Below the pieces are notes generated by a model. The model had not been told where the DNA came from, did no database searches, and worked only from the letters and a program-made list of their open reading frames with translations. DNA of 64,000 nt, taken from assembly GCA_026826555.1 (NCBI GenBank), contig JAKSZT010000116.1, forward strand, positions 3,362,387-3,426,386. The letters are read 5' to 3'. Positions within the stretch are counted from its first letter, which is position 1; each line of letters begins with the position of its first letter. Source of the stretch: Tolypeutes matacus (taxonomy: Eukaryota > Chordata > Mammalia > Cingulata > Chlamyphoridae). Shown here one piece after another: positions 1 to 12,478 of the stretch. A program made the position numbers and the translations under genes.

Positions 1-104
1 TTTTTAAACTCTCCTCCAACTCTCTCTCCTTTGTTTTTTCCTTTCAACTTGTAGAGATTCCTTTAGTATTTCATGAAGTGCTGGTTTCTTCTTGACATAC
101 TCTC

Positions 105-975
105 TTAATTGCTGTTTATTTGTGAATAGTTTGAACTCTCCATCATTTTTGAATGCCAATTGTGCTGGATAGAGAATTTGTGGCTGGAACTTTTTTTTCT
201 TTTAGTGTTTTGACACTGTCTTCTTGCCTCCATGGTTTCAGCTGAGAAATCAGCACTTAATCTTATTGTGCTTCCCTTGTATGTGATAGTTCTCTTTTCT
301 CTTGCTGCCTTGAGTATTTTCTCTTTGTCTTGAGCATTGGACAATTTGACAAGTATATGTCTTGGAGTTGGCCTGTTGGAATTTATACTATTTGTGGTGT
401 GCTGTGCTTCCTGGATCTGCACATCCATCTCTCTCAATAGAGTTGGGAAGTTTTCAGACATAACTTCCTTCAACACTCCTTCTGTTCCCTTTCCCTTCTC
501 TTCTCCTTCTGGGATACCCATAATACATATGTTTGTGCATTTTGTATTATCGGTTAATGCCCTGAGACCATGCTGGATTTTTTTCTATCTTTTTGTCTAT
601 CTTTTTTACAATCTCTTTGATTTCAACTGTATTGTCTTCCATATCACTAATTCTTTCCTCTTCCTGTTCAAATCTGCTGCCATGTGAGTCCAGCATCTTT
701 TTCATTTCTTGACTTGTGCCTTTGTTCACCATCATATCCATTACCTTTTTAGGCATGTTAGCTATTTCTTCAGTATGTTCTCCCAGTGTCTTCTTTATAT
801 CCTTAATCTCTTCCTTCAGTTCTTTAAGTTGGTCCATGATATTTGTTTGGATAGCTTTGATAAGTTGTTTGATGTTATGCATTGCTTCCTGGTTTTTATT
901 TTGTGCACTGGACTGGTCCATATTTTCCAGTTTCTCAGAGTCATTTGTATTTTTCTGTTGCCCTCTGGTCATCAT
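105..975 (-). pseudogene. L1 ORF1p remnant (RNA-binding chaperone), frameshifted
   Basis: ORF1p coats L1 RNA as a coiled-coil trimer with an RRM and a C-terminal domain. The upstream open piece (975-547) is highly charged and heptad-like (runs such as 'DQLKELKEEIKDIKKTLGEH'), matching the N-terminal coiled coil. The downstream piece (521-105) carries 'MGIPEGEEKGKG', 'NRPTPRHILVKLSNAQDKEK' and 'YKGSTIRLSADFS', typical of the L1 RRM/CTD region. The two pieces are in different frames with a break between 547 and 521, so one frameshift or small indel separates them. The last about 40 residues of the downstream piece have also drifted. Total length, about 290 codons, is somewhat short of the roughly 340 expected. 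It is not expected to make a working protein. Confidence 0.85.
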
Positions 976-999
976 ATTATCTTGATGGCTTTGTTCAGT

Positions 1000-2785
1000 T
1001 GATTAGCTTTTCTCTATGCTCTAGAATTTTATTTAGCTGTTGGTTCTGTGTGTGAGTTAAGTTTTCTCTTTGGCAGTTTTTCTTCATATTTTATTTCTTT
1101 GCTTATTTCTATGCTCCCTTGAAGGCAAAAGGTTAGGGCCAGAGGAATCAAAAGATGTAAGGAAGGCAGAAGGATAATAGAAATATTGATAGAAGTTAGA
1201 AGAGTGGGAAAATGAGACTTGAGGAGATGAATATTTAACTTGTGTAGGCAGTGTAGAGTACTAGGAAAAAATATAGAGTTCCTACAATGGACTGGGAAAA
1301 CAAATGGAGGAGCATATATATTGTGATTTAGAAGGCTAGAATTATGAGGAGAGAGAGAAATAATAAAAAAAGGTCTGAAAGGAAAAAGTTAATACTAATA
1401 AAAAAATAAAAAATAAAAAAAAGAAGAAGAAAACAAAATAGATGGAGTAGAAATTGACACCCTTAAGTTGTGGGCCTATGAAAAAATGTTGTCTCTAAGA
1501 GCCACAACAGAAAACAGAAGGCAGAAACATGCAGGAAGGATAAGCGATAGTTTGTAATACAGAATCAATATATATAGTGAGTGGGAAATTACTGAATAAG
1601 AATCCCAGCAAAGAAGCGACAAGGTGGCAGCACCTATTAAAAAAAAAAAAAAGAAGGGAAAAGGAAGGGGGGAGGAAAGAGGAAATAATAGCAATAGACC
1701 AGAAAGTAACAGAGAGAACCCAAAGATCCACACAGGCAAGCAGTCAAACAGAGCTAAGGGGGTCAATGATTCCCCTAGGGTCCACGTGGATCCTTCCTGC
1801 CTACTTGTGTTTATCAATCAATTTCCCCACCGGGTTCTATATGGAGGTCCTGAAGCAGCTTTTAGCTATTAAACTAAATTAAAAAGAATGTATTTTTCAT
1901 TTGTTGAGGTGACCTCATTTTATTTATTTTTGTTTTTATTTTTTTAGCCAAATGCAGGACCCAAAATAATTCCTCCTCTAGACCAACCCCCTTACAGAAG
2001 GGACCCTAGCTGGGCCTGTGGAAATTAATCAAGCATGTCCCACTTTCCGGACTCCCCAGGTTAGCTATAGCTCTGTTGTTAGTCAGTGAGGAGTGCTAAA
2101 GATGGCCGATTCCGCCCCTTCTTGAGCGAGCTCGAGCATCACCGGGCTGCTCAGTAAATCAGTTTGAGTGCAGATTCACATCTGCTCTCAGCCTAATGCT
2201 GTTTCAGGTCAGCTTATCTGCTCCCCAAAGCTAGGGGCGGTGCAGGCAGCCAGATCGATGTCTAAAAATATAAAATACCCTTCCCTGTCTTCCAACTGAA
2301 CCCTCCCTTTTTTAGGAAGTGTCCCTTCTTCCTGGCTCTGCAGCGGCCCGAGTCTTATCCCTGGGTGGCTAGGGAAATCAGCTCCATTCCCCGACCAAAA
2401 TCCCCGCTCCGGTTCACTGGGTGCTGTTTACCCCATTTGTTCTGTTCTCACAAGGTCCAAGGGGCGCCAGGCACCCAGATCCCCAGAAAATAAAACTTTT
2501 TCGCCCTGCCTGCGGCTCCAAATGGCCGTTTTATTTAATTTTTTTTTCCCTAACTGTGGGGCTCAGCCGCCCGTGCCAACCTCCACCGGCAGCCTCAAAA
2601 CTCACGAATCTCCACCGTTCCATCCATGCTGCTGATCCACGCAGATAGATGTCCCAAGCTTCTCACTCCACGCGTGCACAGCACAGACCCCCGGGCAGGA
2701 CCCTGTCCACAATCCGCCTTGCTCTGGGAGCTTGCAGTGTGTGCCCTCCTACACTAACGCCATTTTGGCCGCCTCTGTACTTCAT
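1000..2785 (-). repeat. L1 5' UTR with two promoter-like monomers
   Basis: This non-coding, purine/pyrimidine-biased 5' UTR carries a G/C-rich distal part. A unit containing a 'caggcagccagat'-type block occurs near 2237 and again, diverged, near 2464, a period of about 227 bp. The same arrangement is clearer in the sister copy at 53980-54400 (period about 208 bp). Tandem monomers in an L1 5' UTR normally act as the internal RNA polymerase II promoter; that role is inferred here. Confidence 0.6.
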
Positions 2786-3449
2786 TTTTAACTACATTTT
2801 CTAATTTGATTGAATGTGTCTTTTTTATAAAAGAAGTTGTGAGTTTACAAAGCAATCATGCATCACATGTAGGATTCCCATATAGCCCCCACCAATCATA
2901 CCTTGTGTTGTTGTGGAAATTTTTTAAATAAATGATAAAACTACAATCAAATACTACTAACAGTTGTCTTGCTATGGTGGATACAGGCCATATTAAATTT
3001 CAACAGAATTTATACCAGTGTATGTAAACCATAATTTAAAACATTGACTATGGTTTGTAGCTATGTTTCAATATGTAAAAAAAGTACCGTCCACATATGC
3101 AATGTTATTAATAGGGGAAGGGGGAAAAAGGTGAGAATATTGGGTATATGGGAGTCCCTTGTATTCAGTCCATGATTATCTGTAATCTAAAACTTCTTTG
3201 AAGACAAAATGAAAAAAGTAAGACACTGGGGCACTAAACAGAAGAAAATGTCACTATACATACAGGACAACAGATCTTATGGTGATGAAAGGCAAAATGT
3301 CAAAAAATCCTTAAAATATTTTTTTCATTATTTTTATTATCCCAAAATTTTTAATTTTTATCTTTTAAATTTTTTAAAAATATTTTACTTCTTTTTAAAA
3401 AAACTATCATTATTTCATTTTCTTTTTAATTGTATTCAGCTATTTTATT
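2786..3449. other. AT-rich spacer, no gene
   Basis: The stretch is AT-rich with long T and A runs (for example 3320-3420). It includes phrases common in old mammalian L1 3' UTRs ('gtaggattcccatatagc' near 2870). It may be the upstream part of the unnamed repeat that follows. I see no coding signal. Confidence 0.4.
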
Positions 3450-5890
3450 GGCTTCATTTTGGAAGAAGTTCTGGATAGCAGAAGGGTTACAACTGTAGTA
3501 GGGGAGGATCATTGGTGTGGGGTGTCAGTGATGGGGGAAACATGAGAGGAAGGCCACCTGGGCATACATATAAGACGTATAAATGTGTTCAAATGTTCAT
3601 GGAGCATTGTCACAGTGGGTGGAGATAAACACAATAACAAAAAGAATATCAAATTCTTATCTTAGAGAGGTCTGCCACATTCTCTAATGGAACAGCAAGA
3701 ATCCCCTGAGTACAGGAACAGTGCCTAGTGAAGGAGGATGGTCCATTGATGGGCCCTTGATATTGGTGACTCTGCTTGTGAACCTTTAGTCCTGAAATTG
3801 AAACTTAGTCTACTACTATACTGTTCCTAAGAGTTACCTCCTGAAAACCTCCTTGTTGCTCAAATGTGGCCTCCCTCTAAGTTGAACTGAGCATATGAAT
3901 ACATTACCTTCTCCTAAGTGTGGGACATGTCTCCCAGGGTTGTGCCTCCCTGGCAGTGAGGGATTATTCACAAGTACCAACTAGCTATTGAAGTGGGAAA
4001 AGACCTTGAACAAAAGGGGGAAATGTAAAAACACATAAGTTTATTTGTCTAAAAGACTTCAAAGTGATTTGAAGGGTCACTCCAGAGGCTACACATTTGC
4101 ATATCTCAACAGGATCTCACCGACTGCCAAAGTAGATACTACTCCAAATAATGGGGCTCCTGAAGGCTCTAGAAACATCAGGTAGCTCAGGAGTTAGGTA
4201 TCTTGTCAGATGGCCCTGCTTTGAATTTATGCTCTGCAGAGTGACAGATTTGGACTCAGTTGTGGTATCCCTGCACATGGCTCTTCTGTCCTTCTATTTG
4301 AACCTATAATTAGTACTAGAGTTGATAGGTGTATGTCCAAGAGACTACACCTATGGGCCATCCATGTGCCAGCTGGGCCCTGAATCTCAGCAGAGTTGCA
4401 ACACCTACTCTCCAGTTCATTGGACTCACCTAGGACAACTAACAAGGGATGATGATAAACAATGACCATCCCAAGGTACTGAGAGATTCTTCAACCACAA
4501 GCAAGATAATTCCATCCATCTTCTCTATGGGATCTAATCCACCTCTCAATTAGAGGTGGAATGGATATTACCTTCCCAGAATCCTTAGGGTTGGGGAATG
4601 AACTGTGGACTAAAGTAGACTTACTGGTATACTACTATAAACTTATTGTGATTATAGGAATGGAGAAACTATATAATTGATGTGGAGGCAGTGACCACTG
4701 GAACTTATGCACATCTCAGCAGGAACTCATTGGCTGCCAATGTAAATATAATCTCAAATAGTGGGGCTCCTGAGACCTCTGGAGATATCCAGACAATATA
4801 AGCAGGGAAGACAGCTTAGGAGTTTGGCACGCTAGTGGGCCCAACTTTGTTTTTATGCTTCCTAGTATGACAGGCTTGGACCCAGTTGTGGTTTCACTAC
4901 TCATGGTTCTTCTGCCACTTCTATTCGAAACTATAATTAGTAATAGAATTGGTAGATATATGTTGAAGAAACTTAAATCTTCAGGCTGTTCATATAGCAG
5001 CTGGGACGTGAATCTCAACAGAGTTGCAACAACTTCTCTCCAGTTCATTGGTCTCATCCAGAACAACTAAAAAGAAGGTGATGATGGACAACCAACATTC
5101 CAAGGAACTGAGAGAGTCTACAACTGCAAGCAAAAGAGTCCCATCCACTGGCCCTATGAAATTGAAGACCCCTTTCAATTAGAGGTCATGCAGACATCAC
5201 CATCCCAGAATCTTCAGGACTGGGGAATAAACTATGGACTTAAGTAGACTTACTGATATTCTCGTATAGACTTATTGTGATTCTAGCAATGGAAGAAATT
5301 ATACCATTGATGTGGAGGCAGTGGCCATTGGAGGTTCTAAGGGCAGGGAGAGGGGAAAAACACATGTAATATGGGGGCATTTTGGGGACTTGGAATTGCC
5401 CTGAATGACATTGTAATGACAGATACAGGCCATTATATATCTTACCATAGCCTACAGAATTGGGTGGGAAAGAGTGTAAACTACCATGTAAACTGTAATC
5501 CATGATTAATGGTAATACTCCAAAGTGTGTTCATCAATTACAATGAATGTACCACACTAATGAGAGATATTGTTAATGTGGGAAATTGTGGGAGACATGG
5601 GGAGCAGGGCATGTGGTAATCCCCTAAATATTTTATGTAATATTTATGTAATCTAAGCAACATTGAAAATACAAAAACTATAAACACACAAAACAAAAAT
5701 AGTCCATAACTTATATTAAGTGTATTTCACCCATGTAATCCACCCTATTGTTAATACCATGTACTAGTATTTTACATTTATTATAGGGCATGAAAGAATG
5801 TTCTCATAGGTTTACTGTTAATCATGGTCCATCATTTTGATGATACATACTTAAAAGAATAAAAATGTATTACCAAAAAAAAAAAAAGAG
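3450..5890 (+). repeat. Unnamed interspersed repeat, copy A, with poly(A)-like tail
   Basis: This non-coding repeat matches, by eye, the reverse complements of 39240-40160 (copy B) and 45420-46995 (copy C). Shared blocks include 'ccttgttgctcaaatg' near 3851, the 'gtgggacatg' block near 3920 and 'tttatgtaatctaagca' near 5645. The end is A-rich (about 5873-5887), pointing to retroposition in the plus direction. It has no convincing reading frame. It could be the 3' part of a lineage-specific L1 or a non-autonomous L1 rider. I cannot name the family. Confidence 0.6.
4095..5320 (+). repeat. 610-bp tandem duplication inside copy A
   Basis: The block starting 'atctcaacaggatctcacc' near 4102 is repeated, diverged, from about 4712 ('catctcagcaggaactcat'), a period of about 610 bp. 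Each unit runs through a 'ttgatgtggaggcagtg' phrase (about 4678 and 5308). Copies B and C appear to have one unit only, so the duplication looks specific to this copy or subfamily. Confidence 0.65.
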
Positions 5891-7195
5891 AGAGACAGAG
5901 AATGTAAGACCAGTTTAGATTTCATATAATCCATGATAAGTAATACCATGTAGAGGAAGAAACATCTAAATGTTACTAATAATTCTGACATCATTGAAAT
6001 CAATGATGACATAATTCTGTTTTGTGTATTACAGCCCTAATTATTGGATCCAATAATCTGTAAGAATGACATGAATTACTGGTTTAGTGATTTTATTTTC
6101 ATTTATGCCATATTTAGTTCTGGATTATCAAATTCTTATTTGGGAATTCTTCACATCTTATTGGAATGAATTACCACAGATAACATTTGCTTCAACCCCT
6201 ACTTTTCTGTGGCAATCTTTTTCAACAGTGCCATCAAGAAAATATTATAGACACAGATGGACTATTTTAATTAATGACAATGCATGAGAATGAGCCAAAC
6301 TAAAATGATGCACCCATCCTGCAGTCCTGGATCAACTCAAAACAGATGTTTCTTTCCTATGAAGAAACTTACAGAATCCTGATCATCACACTACTCTTTC
6401 CATAGGCATCAGCAAACAAAAAGTTAGTGGGGGAGTGGACGGAGTGACAGAACGAGAAGGAACTTGTAGAAAAATGTCCAGAAGGACATTGCAGATCATG
6501 TACAAGATCATTAGAGCCTTCACTGCTCAATCCAAAGAATGGATTCTGTTTTTCAGTCTACCTGGAACTGGGCTACCATGGCTCTTATGCTAGGTCATAA
6601 CCACTCTCAAGGAATTGCAAATAACTACAAGGATTCAGAGGTGGACTCAGAAGTGGGATGAATTAAACTAGTATTCAATCCTAATGAGATTACTAGGAAA
6701 ATCCCCTTGTTTGCAAAATGTCCTCCTCAGATCTCAGTCTGCCAAGGTTCAAAGAAGAAATGACCAAAGAAATGAGAAACACTTTACACCACAATGATGA
6801 GACAGTCTAACCAATCCCACGTGACACCAGATATATCCGTACTTACCCAGGGATGAAAATCCTATTCAAGGAGTGCTAATTTAGTCTGCAGGTCCTTGGT
6901 TCCAAAATGGCCCTGGCAGAGGAAGCTAAAACTGGTATAGCAGGCTCCACATGTTCCATGCAGGTCCAGGGAAATGCAACTGCCTGGTGGCACTGGTTGT
7001 CTGGCATTGTGATTTGGCTCACCCCTCTTCTACTATGGGGATCCCCTGAGGGTGTGGCTTGAACATATCCACTGCCTATTGTTTTGGAATGGGGGAGAGC
7101 AGGGAGACAGGTGAGAGGAAATCTTTTGAATAGAATTCTAAATTGATGAGCAGGCAGAAAAGAACATACAAGAATGAAAAAAAAAAAGGATCTCC
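5891..7195. other. No gene recognised
   Basis: AT-rich to mixed sequence with only short open frames on either strand and no repeat I can name. A purine-rich phrase near 6420-6470 ('gtgggggagtggacggag') is not part of a larger motif. Confidence 0.35.
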
Positions 7196-7580
7196 TAGTA
7201 CAGGGTGATGAATCTCTAATTCTGATTAAAGGTAATGTTTCAAATATAGATGAATTATGAATAAACCAGGAGTCAAACTGATAATTAAGGGGGAAAAGTG
7301 GTAAACACATGAGTAACCATGAAACACAGGCAACATCCATGCAAATTGTTACGTGTTGATAATGGGAGACAATGACAAATGTGGGCCAAATATGCACTCT
7401 GGACCAAGCTTAGTGGTAATAGTCTGATGATAAATATCTCATAAACTGTAACAAAGTTTATCTGGCTGTAGTGTGTTGATGGAAGGCTGTTGTATGTGGA
7501 GTCTTACAATATGCATGATTTTTTTCTAACTTCATCTTCTATAATAAAAATATACTTTGGAAAATAATAATAGTCTGGGT
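7196..7580 (+). mobile_element. L1 3' UTR fragment
   Basis: The 7375-7560 stretch parallels the L1 3' UTR at about 59660-59850. Shared phrases include 'gtgtgttg', 'atatgcatgattttttt' versus 'atatgcatgattgtttt', and a final 'ataaaaatata' tract. Orientation is plus and the fragment ends in A-rich sequence. The left limit is uncertain. Confidence 0.6.
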
Positions 7581-9480
7581 TAGAGAAAATGACATTGAAT
7601 GTATGTGGACTCTACTCAGGAAATATGGTTGATGGTACTTTTTGGGGCACATATTTGGTGCCTTTAAAATAGGAAAACCATTTTCCAAATGTCTGGCAAA
7701 TTGCAAATGTTGTAAATGACCTTTAAATACCTAATATCCTTTGAATATAAGTATTTTCCTAAGAATAAGTGTACTACTCAAAAGATAATTACCCACTACA
7801 TGAAAATGTACGGTATTTATTTATCTCCTCTGAAAAGTACAGTCTTGAAATGTGAGAAGGACTCCAGGATTTCATTCACTGGTGAAGGTAGTTGGCCAAA
7901 AATTTCTGTACAATAGTTAAAATTAATGAAATAACGGCAACTACACTTACTGGGAGAATAATGATAAGCTGGATCCAAATGTTTTTCTCTGAATTTTAAT
8001 CATTGAATATGTCCACTTTTGATTAATTAAGAGGAGATCTTTGTGAATTAATTTATGAATTTCTCCTCTAATGATAGCAAGCTCTAGTTTTTCTTTCACA
8101 GAAAGCATCTCTGATTAGTCTCATAATTCTTTGTGATTTTCACCTGTATAGAGGGATTCTGAGGCAGTTAGTCATATGCAAATCACTGATGTTAGGCCAC
8201 ATTCTACTTATTTGAAATCATTTCAAGTAAAATGAAATTTATTCTTTCTGCAAATCCAAGGCTGGCAGCTCACAGAAAATCTCACTCACAACAAAATGAT
8301 GCACCTTCCCTAACCTCCAACACTATGCCAATGGCACGCAGATGATCCTATCCACCACCAAGAGGGAAAAAAGCAACAACTATAGGCTGATCAAGGACAC
8401 AAAGCCCAATTTGGCTACTCCCCAGATGTCAGGAAGAGTTACTCATAAGGGTCAAGAGACCCATGGTCCAGTCCAAGGGTACAGCTGTCCATCTCAATAC
8501 ACCCATGAGCATATCCCCTGAATTTGAAAAGCAAAAAATGGAAGACCTGAATAGAGAAATAGGCAAGTACAAGTTGTTTGTGTATGACTATCAACACCCT
8601 CTGTTTGGAAAAATATTTTTTATTGAAGTGTACAATTCATACCTGAACATCCAGCAAAATTATGTGTATAGTAAATGTTGGGACTTTCCAAATAAACATG
8701 TGTAACAACAAACAGGTATCCCATACATCAACCTTCCACCAACTGCTGGGTTTGTGGTGAAATGGTAGTTTAAAACTAGGCAAGAGCATCATGAAAATTT
8801 AACTACTAACTGTAAATTTAACTACTAATGGTAGACCCTATCTTACATCGTGTGTATTTCCCTATTTTTTTTCTACAAATCAATTTTATAGCTACTTAAT
8901 AATAAAAAAAATCAACTGTGGCAAAGTGTACAATCCATGGCATTTGCTGTAATCAAAGAGTTTTGTGTTCATCAGTTCAATTCTTATTAAAGCATTTTCA
9001 TTATTCCAATAAGAGAACTGACAAAAACCAGACACAAAAACTTACACATAAATGCCTCCCCTCACAATCTTGCCATTTCCCCTGCTATATACAATGGCTA
9101 TTTCTGGCTATTCTTGGAGTAATATTTATTAATTTTTGAAGCCATTTTATTGAGATATATTTCCATGCCATGTGGCCAAGCCAAATCCTAAAAGGAACAT
9201 ATTTTTTAATGCAGTTAAAAAGAACTTTAATATAAAATTGAAAAATGAAAGAGAAACTAGTTAGAAAGAAATTACAAATTTTAAAAGAGAGTGTAACAGA
9301 TCCTCTGGTAAGCCTTGAACACCATGGGACTGTTCTACTATGGCCACCAATTTCCACTGAGTCCCTTGGCTGTGAGCAGCTCAGTTTGACCTGGGGCTAG
9401 GAGGCCAGTGGCTCTGTCAGGTAGCAGATGGCCAATGCAAGAGGAGGGGTAGGGAAAATGGTGGTGTCCTGTGAAGCTGG
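7581..9480. other. AT-rich intergenic DNA with probable old L1 scraps
   Basis: No gene is seen. 'ccattttattgagatatatt' near 9142 resembles the antisense of old L1 3' ends, and 8590-8960 has a similar flavour. The remaining open frames are short and have no recognisable protein similarity. Confidence 0.35.
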
Positions 9481-9512
9481 CTCAGAACTCATGACTTCTA
9501 AAGGACATCTCC

Positions 9513-10430
9513 ATGAGTGGACCAGACATGAACACACCACTGGGCACCGAGACTCCTGGTGGGTATGTTCGGTTGAGGGCTACCTTTAGGCCCCTGGTTT
9601 CCTGCAGAGCTCCTGGAAGAACCATAGTCAACACCATTGACAGCACCTACACCTTTGCTTCCTTAAAATTACCTGATAAAGCAATTTTGGGGCTGTGCTG
9701 CAGAGACCTGCATGCATTAGGGCCATGGGTACCCAGCATGAACTTTAGACAACAAAACCTTCTTGCAGGGACACCACTGGTGTCTCCACTCTCATGCCAT
9801 TCCTCTCATGGAATCAAGCAGGCACCATTTCTTGGGCAGTGCTGTGACTTTTGGGTGGTGGCTGTTGCCTTACTATGCTCCCTGTGGTATGGGTTCTAGA
9901 CTTGCAGGACCAGAGTCCACTCCACCATGTGGCAGAGTGTTTACAAAAGTGGATCTGTCAGTCTTGCCTGGTTGTTAAAACATTCCATGGGAAATGGAAA
10001 CTGGAACCTCAGGAATCTGTATGCTCTTCTACATCTGGTGGAAAGGACATATGGCATAAAATCAAGAATTTCACCCATGCTTTGTGAGAGACACAGAAAG
10101 AAAATAAAGAGAAAGTGGTAGAAAGGATATTCAAAGATAAAATGGCAGGAAACCTCTTGGATGTAATGAAAGTTCTGCACATGCACAATCAAAGAACTGA
10201 TAGAACCCCACTCATGAAATAAATCACAGAGAACCATGTGCAGACACACTGGAATAACATGGTAAAATGCCATGGGCAAGAAGAGTGTTCTGACAGCTGC
10301 AAGAGTAAAGCAACATGTTTTCTCCAAGTGAGTCTCAATAAATTCAAGCAAAAATTTTGCCACAGAAATCATGAAGACAAACATCAAGAAGGCAAAAAGG
10401 CAAATTAAGAAGTAATATTTCAATGGTTCA
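9513..10430 (+). pseudogene. Possible decayed coding sequence, unidentified
   Basis: G/C content and codon-like structure rise here compared with the AT-rich surroundings. Open pieces in shifting frames read like protein, for example 'KHSMGNGNWNLRNLYALL' followed by 'CERHRKKIKRKW' (9927-10121). A further lysine-rich, histidine-rich stretch runs to about 10400 in another frame, with stops between. No intron, poly(A) tail or known domain is visible. It could be a processed pseudogene, an old transposon ORF or chance. I do not recognise the parent. Confidence 0.25.
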
Positions 10431-10714
10431 CAGAAAATTAGTAACTTGTAATAACATTATATCTAGAGAGATGGGCTTTTGAAATGATGGGAAGATTAAT
10501 ATGGTCTCCCCATATTAAAACAAACAATCCTGCGTGAGATTTCCACCACTTGTGTTGCCCTACAAACAATTTTAAGCAAGTTCTTCAGACAGAAATAAAG
10601 GGACACTCAACGATGGGTCAAATTACATAAAAATTTAAGAACTCTCATAAAGTCAATCATTTCTCTAAATACAAATAGCAGTAATAATGTATTGGGATTT
10701 TGGTATGTAACTCC

Positions 10715-11040
10715 ACATTTTAAAATGTCTAAAATTCAAGTGCATAAAATTTGTCACCTATGGTTTGGGATATACAATGTATGAAGGCATAATATGTAAC
10801 AATTACAAGAAGAGGGGTTTTAGAAGGGAATAGGAACAGTATATGAGTATATGGACTACAGTTAACCTTATAATAATAGGAATCTTGGTTTATCAATTGT
10901 AACAAAGTTATCATACTAATGGAAAATATTCTTGAGAAGGAAATCTATGTGTGCGTGGGGTATACAGGAACACTGTTCATTCCACCTGATTTTCTGTAAA
11001 CCATAAGAGTTATAATTAAAAATAAAACTGCTGCCTAGGA
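10715..11040 (+). mobile_element. Old L1 3' end fragment
   Basis: 'ggactacagttaacctta' near 10853, a 'ggggtata' block at 10957 and a terminal 'taaaaataaaac' near 11018 follow the standard layout of mammalian L1 3' UTRs. Orientation is plus. The sequence after it (11041-11566) is AT-rich with a CA/TA-rich tract near 11100-11150 and no gene. Confidence 0.6.
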
Positions 11041-11566
11041 CAAGGAAAAACACTATATACTGATAAATTGGTCAATTAAAGACAAAGTCAACAATTAAAT
11101 ATATATATGTGAGCAATTTTCTACACACACATACACACACACAGAGCAAAGCTCCAAAATATATGAAGCAAAATTTGAAAAAATTAAAGGAGGAATAGGT
11201 AGTGGTACATTACTAATAGGAGAGTTCATCACACCACATTCAATAAAGGATTGACCCTTTTGACAGAATATCAATAAGGAAAGAAAGGAATAGAAAAGGT
11301 TAATGATAAGGAAAATAAGTGGGGGATATGCAGAAATTCCCTATTTTCTGCAAGAATTTTTTGGCAAACCACTGCTCTAATAATACCATAAATAAAATTA
11401 AAATAAATACTAAATTCATGGTGAAATGTATTTCAAGAAAAATATAAACTCTAGAAAAATTGTCTCCTAAACATGAGCTTGAGAAATACCTAAGAACTTA
11501 CAAATCAGTCTGACAGAATTGGAGATATTAATAAATGTGGCTTATTTTAGGATTGTAAATTATTCT

Positions 11567-12071
11567 TGTTAGAGTCTCCCCCTCACTAGGTTTGCAATAA
11601 TTAACAAGCTGTTGCTCAATTTCCCCGACATGCTTTAAAGAAGGACAAGCTCCCCTTAAGCCTATGTGTCTGAAAACAGGGTACTTCCCCAATGGTTGAA
11701 TAAAATAGACCATGTGGAGATGGGAGTAAAGTGAGATAGAAAGCTTCCCCACTCCAGACCAAGGCCCCACCAGTCCCTCCAGCACTCCAAGGACACAATA
11801 CACTCAAGCTCATTATCCTCTAGCTGTACAAGTGAATGTTTTCACCTCTAGGGCTTCCTATTGGCCCCTGTATCTCACTCAAACCCTGACTCCTTCCCAC
11901 TGGCCATCATTACCTCACCTAGGAAAGAACTATATAAATTCATATTCCCCCTTTTGGGAGTGGGTGAAAGTCTATTCTTCAGACCCTTGTCTCCTGAGAG
12001 AGCTTCTCAAAAAATCTTCCTGCCTGCAATTATCAGTCTCCATTTCCCACTGAGCACCATTTCCCCCAACA
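11567..12071 (+). repeat. 5' LTR of class I ERV
   Basis: It begins TG (tgttagag) and ends CA (cccaaca). A TATA box, 'tatataaa', lies at 11931-11938. The poly(A) signal seen in the 3' LTR is mutated here (A-run near 12010). It pairs with 20384-20886. Confidence 0.93.
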
Positions 12072-12073
12072 TT

Positions 12074-12091
12074 TGGTGCCTAAAGCCCAGG
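12074..12091 (+). promoter_or_regulatory. Primer-binding site, tRNA-Phe-like
   Basis: The sequence starts 'tggtgcctaaagccc' two bases after the LTR. It fits the complement of a tRNA-Phe 3' end best, with a few mismatches. The assignment is tentative because of decay. Confidence 0.6.
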
Positions 12092-12478
12092 ACTGGGATC
12101 ACATTGAGACTGATTGATTGGTAAGGAATCTCCCCCTGCCATGGCTGAATGCCCATCCAACACTGGACATCGAATCTTAGCTGGGTGAAATAAGGGTTTC
12201 TCTGCTGGAAGATCCTGCTCTCTCTCTCTCCTTTTGTCCATTGTCCAGGAAAACCTGCCCCAAATCCATAGTGCTAGGTCAGTGATCCTCACTGTCCCTG
12301 AGGGCCATGGTGGTCAGTAGCCTGCATCCTCATGGGAAGAAACCCCTGGCTCTAGAGACATCAGTCTCTAATTGTGATTTCCTGTTTCCCTGGAAATTTC
12401 TGACTGATTTGGGGACAGCTGTCTCACTCAGAATCTCTCCTGTCTCAGAGATCCTTAGTCCCACCCAAGCCACCTAAA

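Larger units (their letters stand above)
1..2785 (-). mobile_element. L1 retrotransposon, 5' half (ORF1 and 5' UTR), cut by window edge
   Basis: Reads on the minus strand: the 5' UTR lies at high coordinates, then ORF1 at 975-105. ORF2 would lie before base 1. The sequence from base 1 realigns with about 51876-54645, so the two L1 copies belong to one family. The 5' end is placed near 2785, where the G/C-rich UTR (revcomp contains a 'caaaatggcg' start-like block) gives way to AT-rich DNA. Boundaries are good to tens of bases. No target-site duplication was found because the 3' end is outside the window. Confidence 0.88.
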
